DNA of 39,928 bases. Source: Listeria grandensis FSL F6-0971. Lineage in GTDB: Bacteria > Bacillota > Bacilli > Lactobacillales > Listeriaceae. Below are positions 1 through 8,321 of this stretch, piece by piece. The notes under the pieces are model-generated. The model did no database searches, was not told where the DNA came from, and saw only the letters and a program-made list of their open reading frames with translations. Where the stretch lies: NCBI RefSeq assembly GCF_000525835.1, contig NZ_AODD01000017.1, positions 1 to 39,928 of the forward strand, in the 5' to 3' direction. Both the position numbers and the translations under genes were made by a program. Positions within the stretch are counted from its first letter, which is position 1. The number at the start of each line of letters is the position of its first letter.

Positions 1-356
1 ATGTACTCAATGCGACGTCGTATCCAGATATGCAAGAGCTTCTAGCCACAACAGAACTATTGATTACTGACTATTCCTCCAGCATGTTTGATATGGCGCT
101 AGCAGGAAAGAAAGTAATCTTGTATACGCCAGATTTAACGAGCTATCTCGCCAAGGAACGCACCTTTTACTTCGATTTCGAGGAGCTACCATTTTCAATA
201 TCGAAGACAAAAGAAGCATTGCTTCAACAAGTCGCGCAGTTTAATGAACGTGTATATCAACAAAAAGTAGTGTTATTTAATACACAAATTGGGTCATATG
301 AGCAGGGAAATGCAGCAGTAGCTGTTGCGGAAAAAATTCAGGTATTATGCCAATGA
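1..356 (+). CDS. CDP-glycerol glycerophosphotransferase (TagF/TagB family), C-terminal part
   Basis: This is the 3' end of a gene that starts before the window; the frame is open from base 3. The visible ~117 residues carry the family signature LLITDYSSSMFDMALAGK and then a YTPDLxxYLxxERTFYFDFEELP stretch, as in the C-terminal nucleotide-sugar-binding half of teichoic acid polymerases. Members transfer glycerol phosphate from CDP-glycerol to wall teichoic acid or related glycans at the inner face of the membrane. The gene directly downstream is a cytidylyltransferase of the type that makes CDP-activated alditols, and an acyltransferase follows, so the three probably form one surface-glycan operon. 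The exact acceptor polymer cannot be told from the fragment. Confidence 0.85.
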   Translation, partial: VLNATSYPDMQELLATTELLITDYSSSMFDMALAGKKVILYTPDLTSYLAKERTFYFDFEELPFSISKTKEALLQQVAQFNERVYQQKVVLFNTQIGSYEQGNAAVAVAEKIQVLCQ

Positions 357-370
357 GGAGCTAGTTAATT

Positions 371-800
371 ATGAAAAAACAGTATAAAATCGGTTACACG
401 ACAGGCGTGTATGACATGTTTCATATTGGCCATCTTAACTTACTAAAAAAAGCGAAAGAACAATGCGACTATCTGATTGTGGGTGTCACGATAGATGAAC
501 TGGTGTCTTATAAAAAGAAAATAGCGGTGATTCCATTTGAAGAGAGGCTCGAAATTGTGAAGCAAATTAGTTATGTGGATGAAGTCGTCGCCCAAAAAAA
601 ATATGAATAAAATGGAAGCTTGGGAAAAGTATGCATTTGATGTGATGTTTGTTGGTGATGATTGGAAGGGAAGTGCAACCTGGCATCAATTTGAACTTGA
701 ATTTGCAGAAGTAGGCGTCGCGATAGAATATTTACCATATACAAAAGGCACATCGTCCACGCAATTACGTCAGACAATACAATTCATTAATGGAAAGTAA
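371..800 (+). pseudogene. Glycerol-3-phosphate cytidylyltransferase-like (TagD family), frameshifted at A8
   Basis: TagD-type enzymes make CDP-glycerol from CTP and glycerol 3-phosphate. The first frame gives [20 protein letters not shown], with the HxGH nucleotidyltransferase motif, and stops at 610. The rest (FVGDDWKGS, then YTKGTSSTQLR, ending at 800) lies in another frame. Dropping one A from the A8 run at 594-601 joins both halves into a ~142-residue protein of near-normal family length (about 130). The start follows a good GAGGAG ribosome site, 15 bp after the glycerophosphotransferase stop. All recognisable motifs survive, so the break is either recent, a slippage/phase-variable site, or a sequencing error. 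The activated alditol could be one other than glycerol. Confidence 0.8.
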
Positions 801-812
801 GGAGTAGATCAG

Positions 813-1790
813 ATGAAACGATTGGCATGGATTGATACGGCGAAAGGAATCGGTATTTTCTTAGTTGTTTGGGGGCATTTTTATGCAAGTGATACGTTAA
901 AAATTGTGATCTATGGCTTCCACATGCCCCTCTTTTTTTTCCTGTCTGGTTATCTTGATAAAGTGAGAGAGATACCCCTTCTTCCTTTTCTGAAAAAGAA
1001 GAGCAAACAACTATTGTTGCCGTTTTTTATTTTTCAAATTCTGACTTTTGCGATTGTGAACGGCTTGTCGCTAGTAGGTTCTAAGCAGTTGTATGCGCCA
1101 CTGGCAACGCAATTTTCACAGTTTTTCTTTCTCCAAGGAGACGTTGGATTTAACACGCCCCTCTGGTTTTTGGTTGTATTGTTTAGCGTAGAAATCGTGT
1201 TTTATCTATGCACACGTTATATAAAAAAAGGGCAGTGGCTAGTCATTGCGATATTATTTGTTGCTGCATTCCTTCTCAGTAGAAACGAGGGTGTGCGAGT
1301 GATATTCGGCTTGCAGATCCTGCCGGTGAGTGTATTGTTTTACTATGTCGGTTTTCAATGGAAAGTGTGGCAGATTTTAGAACGAAAATCATGGAACCAT
1401 TGGTATATCATCCTTTTAGGGGTTATTGCTTATCTATGCACGGTGTTCTATCTTAACGCGGGGCAAGTGGTTGGTTTTCGTAGTAATAACGTGGGAAACT
1501 TCTTTATATTTGTAGTAGGTGCATTATTGGGGATTTTTATTTTTTGCCTTATTTGTAAGAAAATCGGAAAATCGAAAATATGGGAACTATTTGGGCGGAA
1601 TTCATTGATTATCATGGGAACGCATTACTTTTTCCTTATTTTTTTCGCGAATGTATGGAAATTTTCAACACAAGAAACACTAAGTTCCGCCTATCCGATT
1701 TGGATAACGTTAGCTATGACGCTATTTGCGTTTTGTATCTATTATATTTGTTTTCGGTTCATCGCAGTTCTTCGTAAACGAAAATCATAA
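813..1790 (+). CDS. Acyltransferase 3 family membrane protein (fucose 4-O-acetylase-like)
   Basis: A 325-residue polytopic protein with about ten hydrophobic segments. The N terminus WIDTAKGIGIFLVVWGH followed by GFHMPLFFFLSGY is typical of acyltransferase-3 proteins that O-acetylate surface sugars, the histidines being the conserved active-site candidates. It begins 12 bp after the cytidylyltransferase with the ribosome site AAGGAG, so it is probably co-transcribed with the teichoic-acid genes and may acetylate the same glycan. The gene contains a T8 run at 933-940 and is nevertheless intact, which is relevant to judging the nearby A8 frameshifts. The acceptor substrate is unknown. Confidence 0.85.
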   Translation: MKRLAWIDTAKGIGIFLVVWGHFYASDTLKIVIYGFHMPLFFFLSGYLDKVREIPLLPFLKKKSKQLLLPFFIFQILTFAIVNGLSLVGSKQLYAPLATQFSQFFFLQGDVGFNTPLWFLVVLFSVEIVFYLCTRYIKKGQWLVIAILFVAAFLLSRNEGVRVIFGLQILPVSVLFYYVGFQWKVWQILERKSWNHWYIILLGVIAYLCTVFYLNAGQVVGFRSNNVGNFFIFVVGALLGIFIFCLICKKIGKSKIWELFGRNSLIIMGTHYFFLIFFANVWKFSTQETLSSAYPIWITLAMTLFAFCIYYICFRFIAVLRKRKS

Positions 1791-1804
1791 AAGGGGAGTT
1801 TTTT

Positions 1805-3971
1805 TTGAAAAAAATTATTTTAAGAGGAATTGTAGGTATGATGTTAGCCATGACACCTATTTTTTCATTGCCAGCATTCATTGGCCAAGCAGCAAATGTG
1901 GAAAAAGAATACGTGATTGCGGAGTTATTTCCCGATCCTGTTCTTGCGGCAAAAATCGCATTTGTTTTAAAAAAAAGAAAAGAGTGATACTGTAACTAAA
2001 ACGCAATTGGGCAAATTCGGTTCCCTTGTGATCAAAAATCAAAAAGTGAAAGATCTAACAGGGCTGGAAAATTTAAGGAACATAACGGGATTACAACTAA
2101 CAAATACAGATGTAGCAGATATAACACCGCTATCTAATTTAACTATGCTAAAAGACGTGACGCTCACATACAATAAAATTACAGATATATCTCCACTCCG
2201 AAAACTGGTTCACATTAAAAATCTTCAACTACAGGGAAATGCAATACATGAACTATCGGCTTTAAGCAATTTGCCTAATTTAGCAAATGTTAATCTGTAT
2301 AGTAACCAAATTACGAATATCACTCCGTTATCTTCATTAGGTAAAGTAGCTTCACTAGATCTAGGTCTCAATCGCATTCAAAATATCGATGCACTTGCAA
2401 GCTGCAAAAATCTAAAGTCCTTGCAACTTAATTCCAATGTGATAGACGATATTGCGCCATTACAAAGTTTGCCGAGCTTAACCATTTTAGGTTTGTTTTC
2501 CAATGGTATTACTGATATTTCGCTAGTCGGGAAATTAGCAACGCTGACCAGTTTAGATTTTTCGAGAAATCAAGTTTCTGACGTCAGCGCTTTAAAAGGA
2601 TTGAAGAATCTCAACTATCTGAAAGCAAATGCTAATCACATTAAAAATGCAGACGTTATGGCTACTTTTTCTGGGTTAACTTATTTGAATTTGGCTGATA
2701 ATCAACTAAAGGAAGTAAGCGCCTTACAATATTTGATGAAACTTCAAGATTTGAACCTAGCAGGCAATCAAATTCTCAATCTTGCCCCTTTGAAAAACCT
2801 AGTTAATTTGACGGCATTTTCTGCAATAAATCAGCGCGTCGAAGCACCTCTCAATACACTTGGCGAAGGAGCCACCTTCCGTTTGAAAGATCGAAACGAA
2901 ACGATGCCATATGTAAGTACAACCAGCGCTTACTACATAGATAGGGACGAATTATTTTGGCAGGAAGCGGGAAGCAACAAACTAGCTTGGCAAAATGAAA
3001 AAGGTGATTTTAGTGGTCAATATCTTCAAAATGTGAGGGAGTTAAAATCCGTATTTCTAGATGACTTTATGATAGGTGATAAGTATATAACAGGTGTATA
3101 CAGCAATCCAAATATCGTGAAAATGAGCGTTCAAGTCAATCAGAAAATCTATTATGGCGGGGACGTGATCAACCATAAAATCCGTTTTTACATCGAGGGG
3201 AAAATCACCAAACTTGCAGATGAAGTTATTGTGAAAACCTATAATAAAAATAGCGAAGTCATGTCAAGTAGTACGGTCAAAATAAGTGAAATTCCAAAAG
3301 ATCATGCTAAATGGGATAAATCCAACATATTATTTATGGGAGATAGCATTACAACAGGACTTAGAGCAAACATAGCGTATCCGAGCATTGTAGCAAAGAA
3401 ACTGCGATTACCAACTATTCAAAATGGGGGAATTAGCGGGGCTTCTATCGCCCCAAATAATAGAGCTACAGCCTCCATCCTGACACAACTAGAAACAATG
3501 GATGTATCTACAATCACACATGTTGTCATTTTTGGTGGTACGAATGATTTCTATTACAATACACCACTAGGTACAGAAGATAGTGTAGATAAAAAAACAT
3601 TTTATGGTGCCCTCAATACCTTGGCATTGAAATTAAAAGCCCAAAACAAAAAAATGTATTTCATAACACCGATGTGGCGTTCTCGCCAGTCAGCCAATGA
3701 TAATAAAAATGCTGATAGTTACCCAAACGATCTTGGCATTTATCTAAAAGACTACGGAACTGCTATTAAAAATATCGCTCACAAGTACAATGCGCCATAC
3801 CTAGATTTGTACAATGAAAAATCGATGTATGAGCATCTGTTACCAGATGGTATTCATCCTAATGATGAAGGGCAGTATTTCATTGGTGGAGAGATTGCTA
3901 AATGGATGAGTGATAGTACACTAGATAGAGTGTATTTTTTGTGGATTGTTAAAAAAGGTAGCTTCAAATGA
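1805..3971 (+). pseudogene. Secreted internalin-like LRR protein with C-terminal SGNH/GDSL hydrolase, frameshifted at A8
   Basis: The first frame (1805-1987) encodes a signal peptide (MKKIILRGIVGMMLAM onward, cleavage near IGQAA) and an internalin cap-like segment VIAELFPDPVLAAKIAFVL, then stops. The frame resumes as LGKFGSLVIKNQKVKDLTGL and runs to 3971. Removing one A from the A8 run at 1969-1976 restores a ~721-residue protein. After the cap come about eleven 22-residue LRRs of internalin type (LxxLxLxxNxIxDIxPL), an Ig-like/inter-repeat region, and an SGNH hydrolase with block I GDSIT (near 3339), GGTND (near 3534) and the catalytic DGIHPN (near 3846). There is no LPXTG motif or transmembrane anchor, so it would be released or held non-covalently. 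Such hydrolases deacylate carbohydrates or lipids; the substrate is unknown. Confidence 0.8.
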
Positions 3972-4108
3972 AATGACAATATAGTAAGGAAGGGTGATGG
4001 GACGAACATTATGGAATGGTTTATGATTATATTTTACTAATCAGAACAGCATTAAACGGATATTGGTGTCATGAATATCTGATTAAAAAACAACAAAGGA
4101 GCATCATT
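3972..4108. other. Intergenic gap, nothing clear
   Basis: This spacer holds a loose inverted pair TAATCAG / CTGATTAAAAAA (about 4038-4090), which could be a weak terminator for the LRR gene, and the ribosome site AAAGGAG of the next gene. No promoter with good consensus was found. Confidence 0.35.
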
Positions 4109-4899
4109 ATGAAAAGGGTATTAAAAAAGGTACGGCATTATTGTTGTGTGGAAGCATTCTATTTGGAGGCGGAAGTTTCGTGTCTGCTTCAGAAACTAAC
4201 TATTTTGATTCTAACGAATCTTATACACGGGATGGTATAGAGATTACAGCTATTTATAAAAAAGCGATTGACGATAAAGTACTTTCAATAGAAAGCTATG
4301 CGTACTTTGCTTGGATTCAATTAGAAAAAACGTTTCTATGGCCGAACTATATGCAAGTGAAGGAAGAACGACTGCATACAACAAGGCGAAATTTGTGAAC
4401 ACGATTCAAAAAGGAGATTTTGCTGTCGTGAGTGGTGTCCGTGAACCATGGGCTCCGTTTATTGGACATGCAGCTATAGCAACCACGGACAATTGGATAC
4501 TAGATATGCCCGGTTATAAAGATGGGGTGTATACGCAAAAAGATAATAATCGGCAATTGCAAAAAGGAGCTTGGTTTGATAAGTACAAGAGTGCGTGGAC
4601 CACTGTGTATCGTTTGAAAACGAGTAAGGAATAATATTGCGGATTGGGCAGACTGGAGATATTGGTCATCTAGTCACGGGCTTTAAAAAAATAGGCATGT
4701 AGAGTATAATTTGGGTACAACATTGAAGGGGACGTATGATAAAGCATATTGTTCTAAATTAGTTTGGCAAGCTTTATACTATGGAAGTGGCAGTCTCCCA
4801 CTTGTACTTGTGAGACCAACAACTTTCATCGTAGCACCTTATTTTTTGCCAGGTGAAGTGAATGCTCCTTACTATCCAACGAAATATGGGCCATTTTAA
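4109..4899 (+). pseudogene. Secreted YiiX-like NlpC/P60-superfamily cysteine hydrolase, decayed
   Basis: Reading across several frames gives one ~263-residue exported protein: signal peptide (MKRVLKK, then a hydrophobic stretch ending FVSASE), then the permuted papain-like fold signatures IGHAAIA (catalytic His) and AYCSKLVWQALYYG (catalytic Cys). The order His before Cys is that of the YiiX/YebB group. Disruptions: one base missing from the A6 run at 4123-4128, one missing from the A6 run at 4325-4330, one extra base near the A4 run at 4616-4619, and an in-frame TAA at 4684-4686. With four lesions this is a clear pseudogene unless the assembly is poor. Family members act on amide or ester bonds in the envelope; the substrate is unknown. 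The ribosome site AAAGGAG fixes the start at 4109. Confidence 0.75.
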
Positions 4900-4916
4900 A
4901 AGAAAGAGGTGAGATA

Positions 4917-5294
4917 ATGAATTCGAATAAAAAATACTATCAAACACTCCTATTTTTCATTTGCTATAGCATTATTTGTGTCCTATCTTTAATATTTGCT
5001 ACAGGCGTTGGGAATGGCATTAAATTAGATGATAACCAGCTAATAGGATATATTGTTGTCATCCTTTGTCTTACCCTTACATGTTTTTCTTTCTTTGTAG
5101 TGAAATTTCGTCTGAGGCGAATTATGATTACATTAGTTATGATTTTAAATGTATTATTCGTTATTTTACCGTATGTCGATATGTTAAATTTCAACGAAGG
5201 AATGTTTGTTTTCTTTATTCCCAGTGGCATTTTCTTTTTACTAACGCTTTTTTTATCCAGTGAATTTTTGATATCAACTCGTAAGTTAAAGTGA
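4917..5294 (+). CDS. Small four-helix membrane protein, unknown
   Basis: A 125-residue protein with four hydrophobic segments (about residues 8-30, 42-62, 68-88, 95-117) and a short basic C-terminal tail (STRKLK). An AGAGGTGAG ribosome site precedes the ATG by a normal distance. It starts 17 bp after the decayed cysteine hydrolase, so it may be read from the same transcript. No family was recognised and no catalytic motif is visible. Confidence 0.65.
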   Translation: MNSNKKYYQTLLFFICYSIICVLSLIFATGVGNGIKLDDNQLIGYIVVILCLTLTCFSFFVVKFRLRRIMITLVMILNVLFVILPYVDMLNFNEGMFVFFIPSGIFFLLTLFLSSEFLISTRKLK

Positions 5295-5314
5295 AAAATG
5301 GAAGAGCAAAGTTT

Positions 5315-5341
5315 GCTGAACAAAGCAATGCTTTGTTCAGC
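5315..5341. terminator. Perfect 13-bp inverted repeat after the membrane protein gene
   Basis: GCTGAACAAAGCA at 5315-5327 pairs perfectly with 5329-5341 around a single central base. The downstream sequence is pyrimidine-rich but has no real T run, so it is a probable but not classical terminator. Confidence 0.5.
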
Positions 5342-5433
5342 GCCCTTCTCTGTTATTTAAATGTCTACTTTATTGACATTTATCCAACCCTTTAAGTACC
5401 ACCTTCTCCCCATACAGACTCCTGTACATACAC

Positions 5434-5478
5434 TGAAGATGCCCCTCACCAATTATGATGAGAAGCATCTTCTTTTTT
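5434..5478 (+). terminator. Rho-independent terminator
   Basis: TGAAGATGC (from 5434) pairs with GCATCTTC at 5465-5472 and is followed directly by TTTTTT; an inner CTCA/TGAG pair strengthens the stem. It points rightward and would end transcripts coming from the surface gene cluster. The 5342-5433 interval holds nothing else recognisable. Confidence 0.7.
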
Positions 5479-5509
5479 GCGCTATTTTCTTTCCTGTGTT
5501 AAAGCGCCA

Positions 5510-5695
5510 TTATTTTTTTTGACGCTTCCTATAGTGATAGTATTGCTGGAGCGTCAAAAGAGCAAAAGCCACTGTGGCTATTAAACACATCACCATCGGA
5601 AATGGATAGCCCGTTGTGAACGCTACGTATAAAAAACAACCAAAGAAAACAAACACCCCTATAATTGCTCCTGCACTTGATTTAATAAATTGCAT
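5510..5695 (-). CDS. Small two-helix membrane protein, unknown
   Basis: A 61-residue protein with two hydrophobic segments (about residues 8-27 and 32-50) and a strongly basic C terminus (YYHYRKRQKK), suggesting a cytoplasmic tail. A strong ribosome site, AAGGAG, lies upstream of the ATG, which supports a real gene. It is divergent from the secreted protein gene at 5812. No family was recognised. Confidence 0.6.
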   Translation of the reverse strand: MQFIKSSAGAIIGVFVFFGCFLYVAFTTGYPFPMVMCLIATVAFALLTLQQYYHYRKRQKK

Positions 5696-5722
5696 CCTAT
5701 CATCTCCTTCTCTTTATTTACG

Positions 5723-5787
5723 AATAATAGCTATTATTATGACAATATATTCCTATAACTGTATTTATATGCTATAATTATAGCATA
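5723..5787 (+). promoter_or_regulatory. Palindromic promoter/operator region of the 5812 gene
   Basis: Two perfect palindromes sit between the divergent genes: AATAATAGCTATTATT (5723-5738) and TATGCTATAATTATAGCATA (5768-5787). The second contains an extended -10 element TGCTATAAT (TATAAT at 5773-5778), so a dimeric repressor bound there would block RNA polymerase. There is no good -35, as expected for an extended -10 promoter. Confidence 0.55.
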
Positions 5788-5811
5788 CCATAAAGAGAAA
5801 AGGGGATACTT

Positions 5812-6417
5812 ATGATGAAAAAACAAATGATTTCACTCGCGATAGCAACTAGCTTAATCGCAGCTACCGCTCTACCTACCTTTGCAAGCGCAGAAGAAGA
5901 TCAACCTGTGGAAGAAATAAACAACCTGAACGGTGAGCAAATTTTTAACAGTCTTGAAGATTCTAACTTTGCTTCCGTGTACGGTGATGTTCCAGAAATG
6001 ATGTTAAGAGCCAATGTACCTGTCGATAATTCTGGCGTCACAGCTCCTGCCGCTATCGCAGGTCATTATTTCCACAGCTCAAGCTATGTGAACAAATCCG
6101 TCAAATATCAAAATCGTGAACAGGGAGTTCGTGATATTGCAACCTTCGTTCTCGGTCTCGGTGCTGGTGCAGTTGGCACTGGAAAATCAGTCGCTACTAT
6201 TATCACTTGGATGGGTGGCGCTAGCGCTTTGGGATTAGCAATCAGTGGTAAAGCTGGTGCGCAGTTCCCCATCCGCATTACAACCTATAAATACTTTGCA
6301 AAAGCAAGTCACAGAACACCAACCTACTCGGGCTATACGATTGTCACAGTTAAAAATACTAGCACTGGTAAAGTTGTTCAAAGTAAACGAAATCTAATTG
6401 CCAAAACGGGTATTTAA
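5812..6417 (+). CDS. Secreted protein of unknown function with Gly/Ala-rich hydrophobic segment
   Basis: A 201-residue exported protein. A typical signal peptide (MMKKQMISLAIATSLIAA, cleavage near FASAEE) is followed by an acidic pro-like stretch and a region around residues 80-100. A glycine- and alanine-rich hydrophobic segment follows at about residues 105-150 (FVLGLGAGAVGTGKS, WMGGASALGLAISGKAG). The C-terminal ~45 residues are basic and Thr/Ser-rich, predicted beta. The layout recalls membrane-active secreted peptides or bacteriocin-like proteins, but no family was recognised and no immunity gene is obvious; the divergent two-helix protein at 5510 is the only candidate partner. It is monocistronic, between a palindromic promoter and a strong terminator. 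Confidence 0.7.
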   Translation: MMKKQMISLAIATSLIAATALPTFASAEEDQPVEEINNLNGEQIFNSLEDSNFASVYGDVPEMMLRANVPVDNSGVTAPAAIAGHYFHSSSYVNKSVKYQNREQGVRDIATFVLGLGAGAVGTGKSVATIITWMGGASALGLAISGKAGAQFPIRITTYKYFAKASHRTPTYSGYTIVTVKNTSTGKVVQSKRNLIAKTGI

Positions 6418-6426
6418 ATTTGAACT

Positions 6427-6466
6427 AAAAGGGTGCATCGTAATGGTACGATGCACCCTTTTCTTC
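6427..6466 (+). terminator. Strong rho-independent terminator
   Basis: A perfect 16-bp stem: AAAAGGGTGCATCGTA at 6427-6442 and its complement at 6447-6462 around the tetraloop ATGG. The A/T flanks give U-rich 3' ends in both directions. Confidence 0.85.
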
Positions 6467-6883
6467 TATTCACCAGAAAATGATTTTGAAATATTATATC
6501 CGACTGTGTATTACCTTTTCACAGAAAGGTTAGTAAAATAGATATATATTTCATATTCGGGTATTATTTCATTTTCAATAATACCAGTCGCCTTCGCTTT
6601 ACACTGGTTATGTGTTAATATCATTATATCGCCCCCCTTCTGTACTGCCAAGTATCACTCGATGCCATTGTGTGATACTGGCGAAAATCGCCTGACACAT
6701 TGGGTGCGTAAGAGAGAAAATGATTTTTATCCTTTCTTTTTTCTTTCGGCTTTTTGAATAGCGCATAACATATTCTATAGTAGCATTATGTGATATTCGA
6801 TAAGAGATGATTTTTTCCCTATGAATGCATGTGCACCGAAACTGCGAGCAAACACGTTCGTGGTTTTTATTTGCGGGAAACAA
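6467..6883. other. Long gene-free stretch upstream of xylA
   Basis: About 420 bases with no convincing gene; the only long open frame (leftward, 112 codons) has no ribosome site and an unlikely composition. It contains an inverted repeat GGTATTATT/AATAATACC (6560-6568 and 6577-6585) and a GTGATACT-type inverted repeat (AGTATCAC at 6651-6658, GTGATACT at 6672-6679). A related CATTATGTGATATT occurs near 6784. These could be operators or remnants; no protein relic was recognised. Confidence 0.4.
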
Positions 6884-6953
6884 ATGAAACCGCTTTACAA
6901 ACGAAGCTAAAAAAGGTATGATATTTTTATAGTTAGTTCGACGCACAAACTAA
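6884..6953 (+). promoter_or_regulatory. xylAB promoter with cre-like site and XylR-type operator
   Basis: TTTACA (6894-6899) and TATGAT (6917-6922) are separated by exactly 17 bp. A cre-like sequence TGAAACCGCTTTAC (6885 onward) overlaps the -35, which would give CcpA repression. Downstream of the -10, TTAGTTCGA (6933-6941) and ACAAACTAA (6945-6953) resemble the XylR half-sites TTAGTTTGT/ACAAACTAA of Bacillus. No xylR gene lies in the window. Confidence 0.65.
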
Positions 6954-6993
6954 TAAAAATAAGTGTGTTAATTTTATGAGGAGGCTATATATT

Positions 6994-8307
6994 ATGAGTT
7001 ATTTTCCACAAGTAGAGAAGATTCAATTTGAAGGTAAGGCAACGAAAAATCGGTTTGCGTTTCGTCATTATAAGGCGGATGAGATTGTTTTAGGTAAACC
7101 GATGAAGGAGCACCTGCGTTTTGCGGTGGCGTATTGGCACACAATGACTCAAGATGGTAGTGATCCGTTTGGAATGCCTACGAATGAGCGCACTTGGATC
7201 GGGGCAACAGAGATGGGTACGGCGAAAAATCGCGTCGAGGCGTTCTTTGAAATCCTTGAAAAACTGGGTGTGGAGTATTTCTGTTTCCACGATATCGATG
7301 TGGCGCCAGCGGGTAATTCGATTGAAGAATTCATGAATAATTTGGATGAAATTACGGATTTGATTAAAGTGAAAATGGATCAGACGGGTATCAAATTGCT
7401 TTGGAATACGGCGAATATGTTCTCTCATCCGCGTTTTAATAATGGTGCGGGTTCGACGAATGACCCGGAAGTGTTCGCGTATGCAGCGGCGCAAGTGAAG
7501 AAGGGTCTGGATATTTCTAAGAAACTTGGTGGCGCGAACTATGTATTCTGGGGCGGCCGTGAGGGTTATGAGACGCTTTTAAATACGGATATGAAATTCG
7601 AGCAGGATAATATTGCGCGTTTATTCAAAATGGCGATTGCGTATGGTGAGAAAATTGGTCACAAACCGCAATTCCTTATTGAGCCGAAACCGAAAGAGCC
7701 GTCAAAACATCAATATGATTTTGATGCAGCGACAACGATGGCGTTCATTAAGAATTATGGTTTAGAGGGTGACTTTAAGCTGAACTTGGAGGCGAACCAT
7801 GCGACGCTTGCTGGTCATACTTTTGAGCATGAGTTACGTGTGGCACGCGAATTTGGCGCGTTGGGTTCGATTGATGCGAACCAAGGGGATATGTTGCTTG
7901 GCTGGGATACGGATGAGTTTCCAACGAACGTGATGGATGTGACGCTGGCGATGTATGAAATTTTGCAAAATGGTGGGATTGCTCCAGGTGGCGTTAACTT
8001 TGATGCGAAGGTTAGACGTTCTTCATTTGCGATGGAAGACTTGTTGCTAGCACATATTGCTGGGATGGATACGTTTGCTCGCGGGCTGAAAGTAGCTGCG
8101 AAATTGATCGAGGACAAGTTTATCGAGAACTTGCTTGCGGAGCGTTATGGTAAATGGTCAGGTACGGATATCGGGAAGTCGATTTTGGCTGGGAAAGAGG
8201 ACTTGGAGTCGCTTTCTGACTATGCTTATAAAAATGGCGACGATATTAAACTAGAATCGAGTCATATCGAATATGTGAAATCTGTTTTGAATGATTATTT
8301 ATTTTGA
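6994..8307 (+). CDS. xylA: Xylose isomerase
   Basis: XylA interconverts D-xylose and D-xylulose in the cytoplasm, the first step of xylose use. The 437-residue length is normal. Visible signatures are FCFHDIDVAPAG (catalytic His near residue 99), WGGREGYETLLNTD, the metal-ligand region IEPKPKEPSKHQYDFD, NLEANHATLAGHTFEHE and DANQGDMLLGWDTDEFP. The in-frame ATG at 6976 lies at the ribosome site (GAGGAGG, 6979-6985) and cannot be the start; ATG 6994 has correct spacing and gives the usual MSYFPQVEKI N terminus. xylB follows after 14 bp. The gene is intact. Confidence 0.97.
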   Translation: MSYFPQVEKIQFEGKATKNRFAFRHYKADEIVLGKPMKEHLRFAVAYWHTMTQDGSDPFGMPTNERTWIGATEMGTAKNRVEAFFEILEKLGVEYFCFHDIDVAPAGNSIEEFMNNLDEITDLIKVKMDQTGIKLLWNTANMFSHPRFNNGAGSTNDPEVFAYAAAQVKKGLDISKKLGGANYVFWGGREGYETLLNTDMKFEQDNIARLFKMAIAYGEKIGHKPQFLIEPKPKEPSKHQYDFDAATTMAFIKNYGLEGDFKLNLEANHATLAGHTFEHELRVAREFGALGSIDANQGDMLLGWDTDEFPTNVMDVTLAMYEILQNGGIAPGGVNFDAKVRRSSFAMEDLLLAHIAGMDTFARGLKVAAKLIEDKFIENLLAERYGKWSGTDIGKSILAGKEDLESLSDYAYKNGDDIKLESSHIEYVKSVLNDYLF

Positions 8308-8321
8308 GGGAGTTTTAGCTG

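Noticed and set aside
6608-6946. 112-codon leftward open frame upstream of xylA
   Set aside because: No ribosome site, it covers the xylAB promoter and operator, and its composition is not protein-like.
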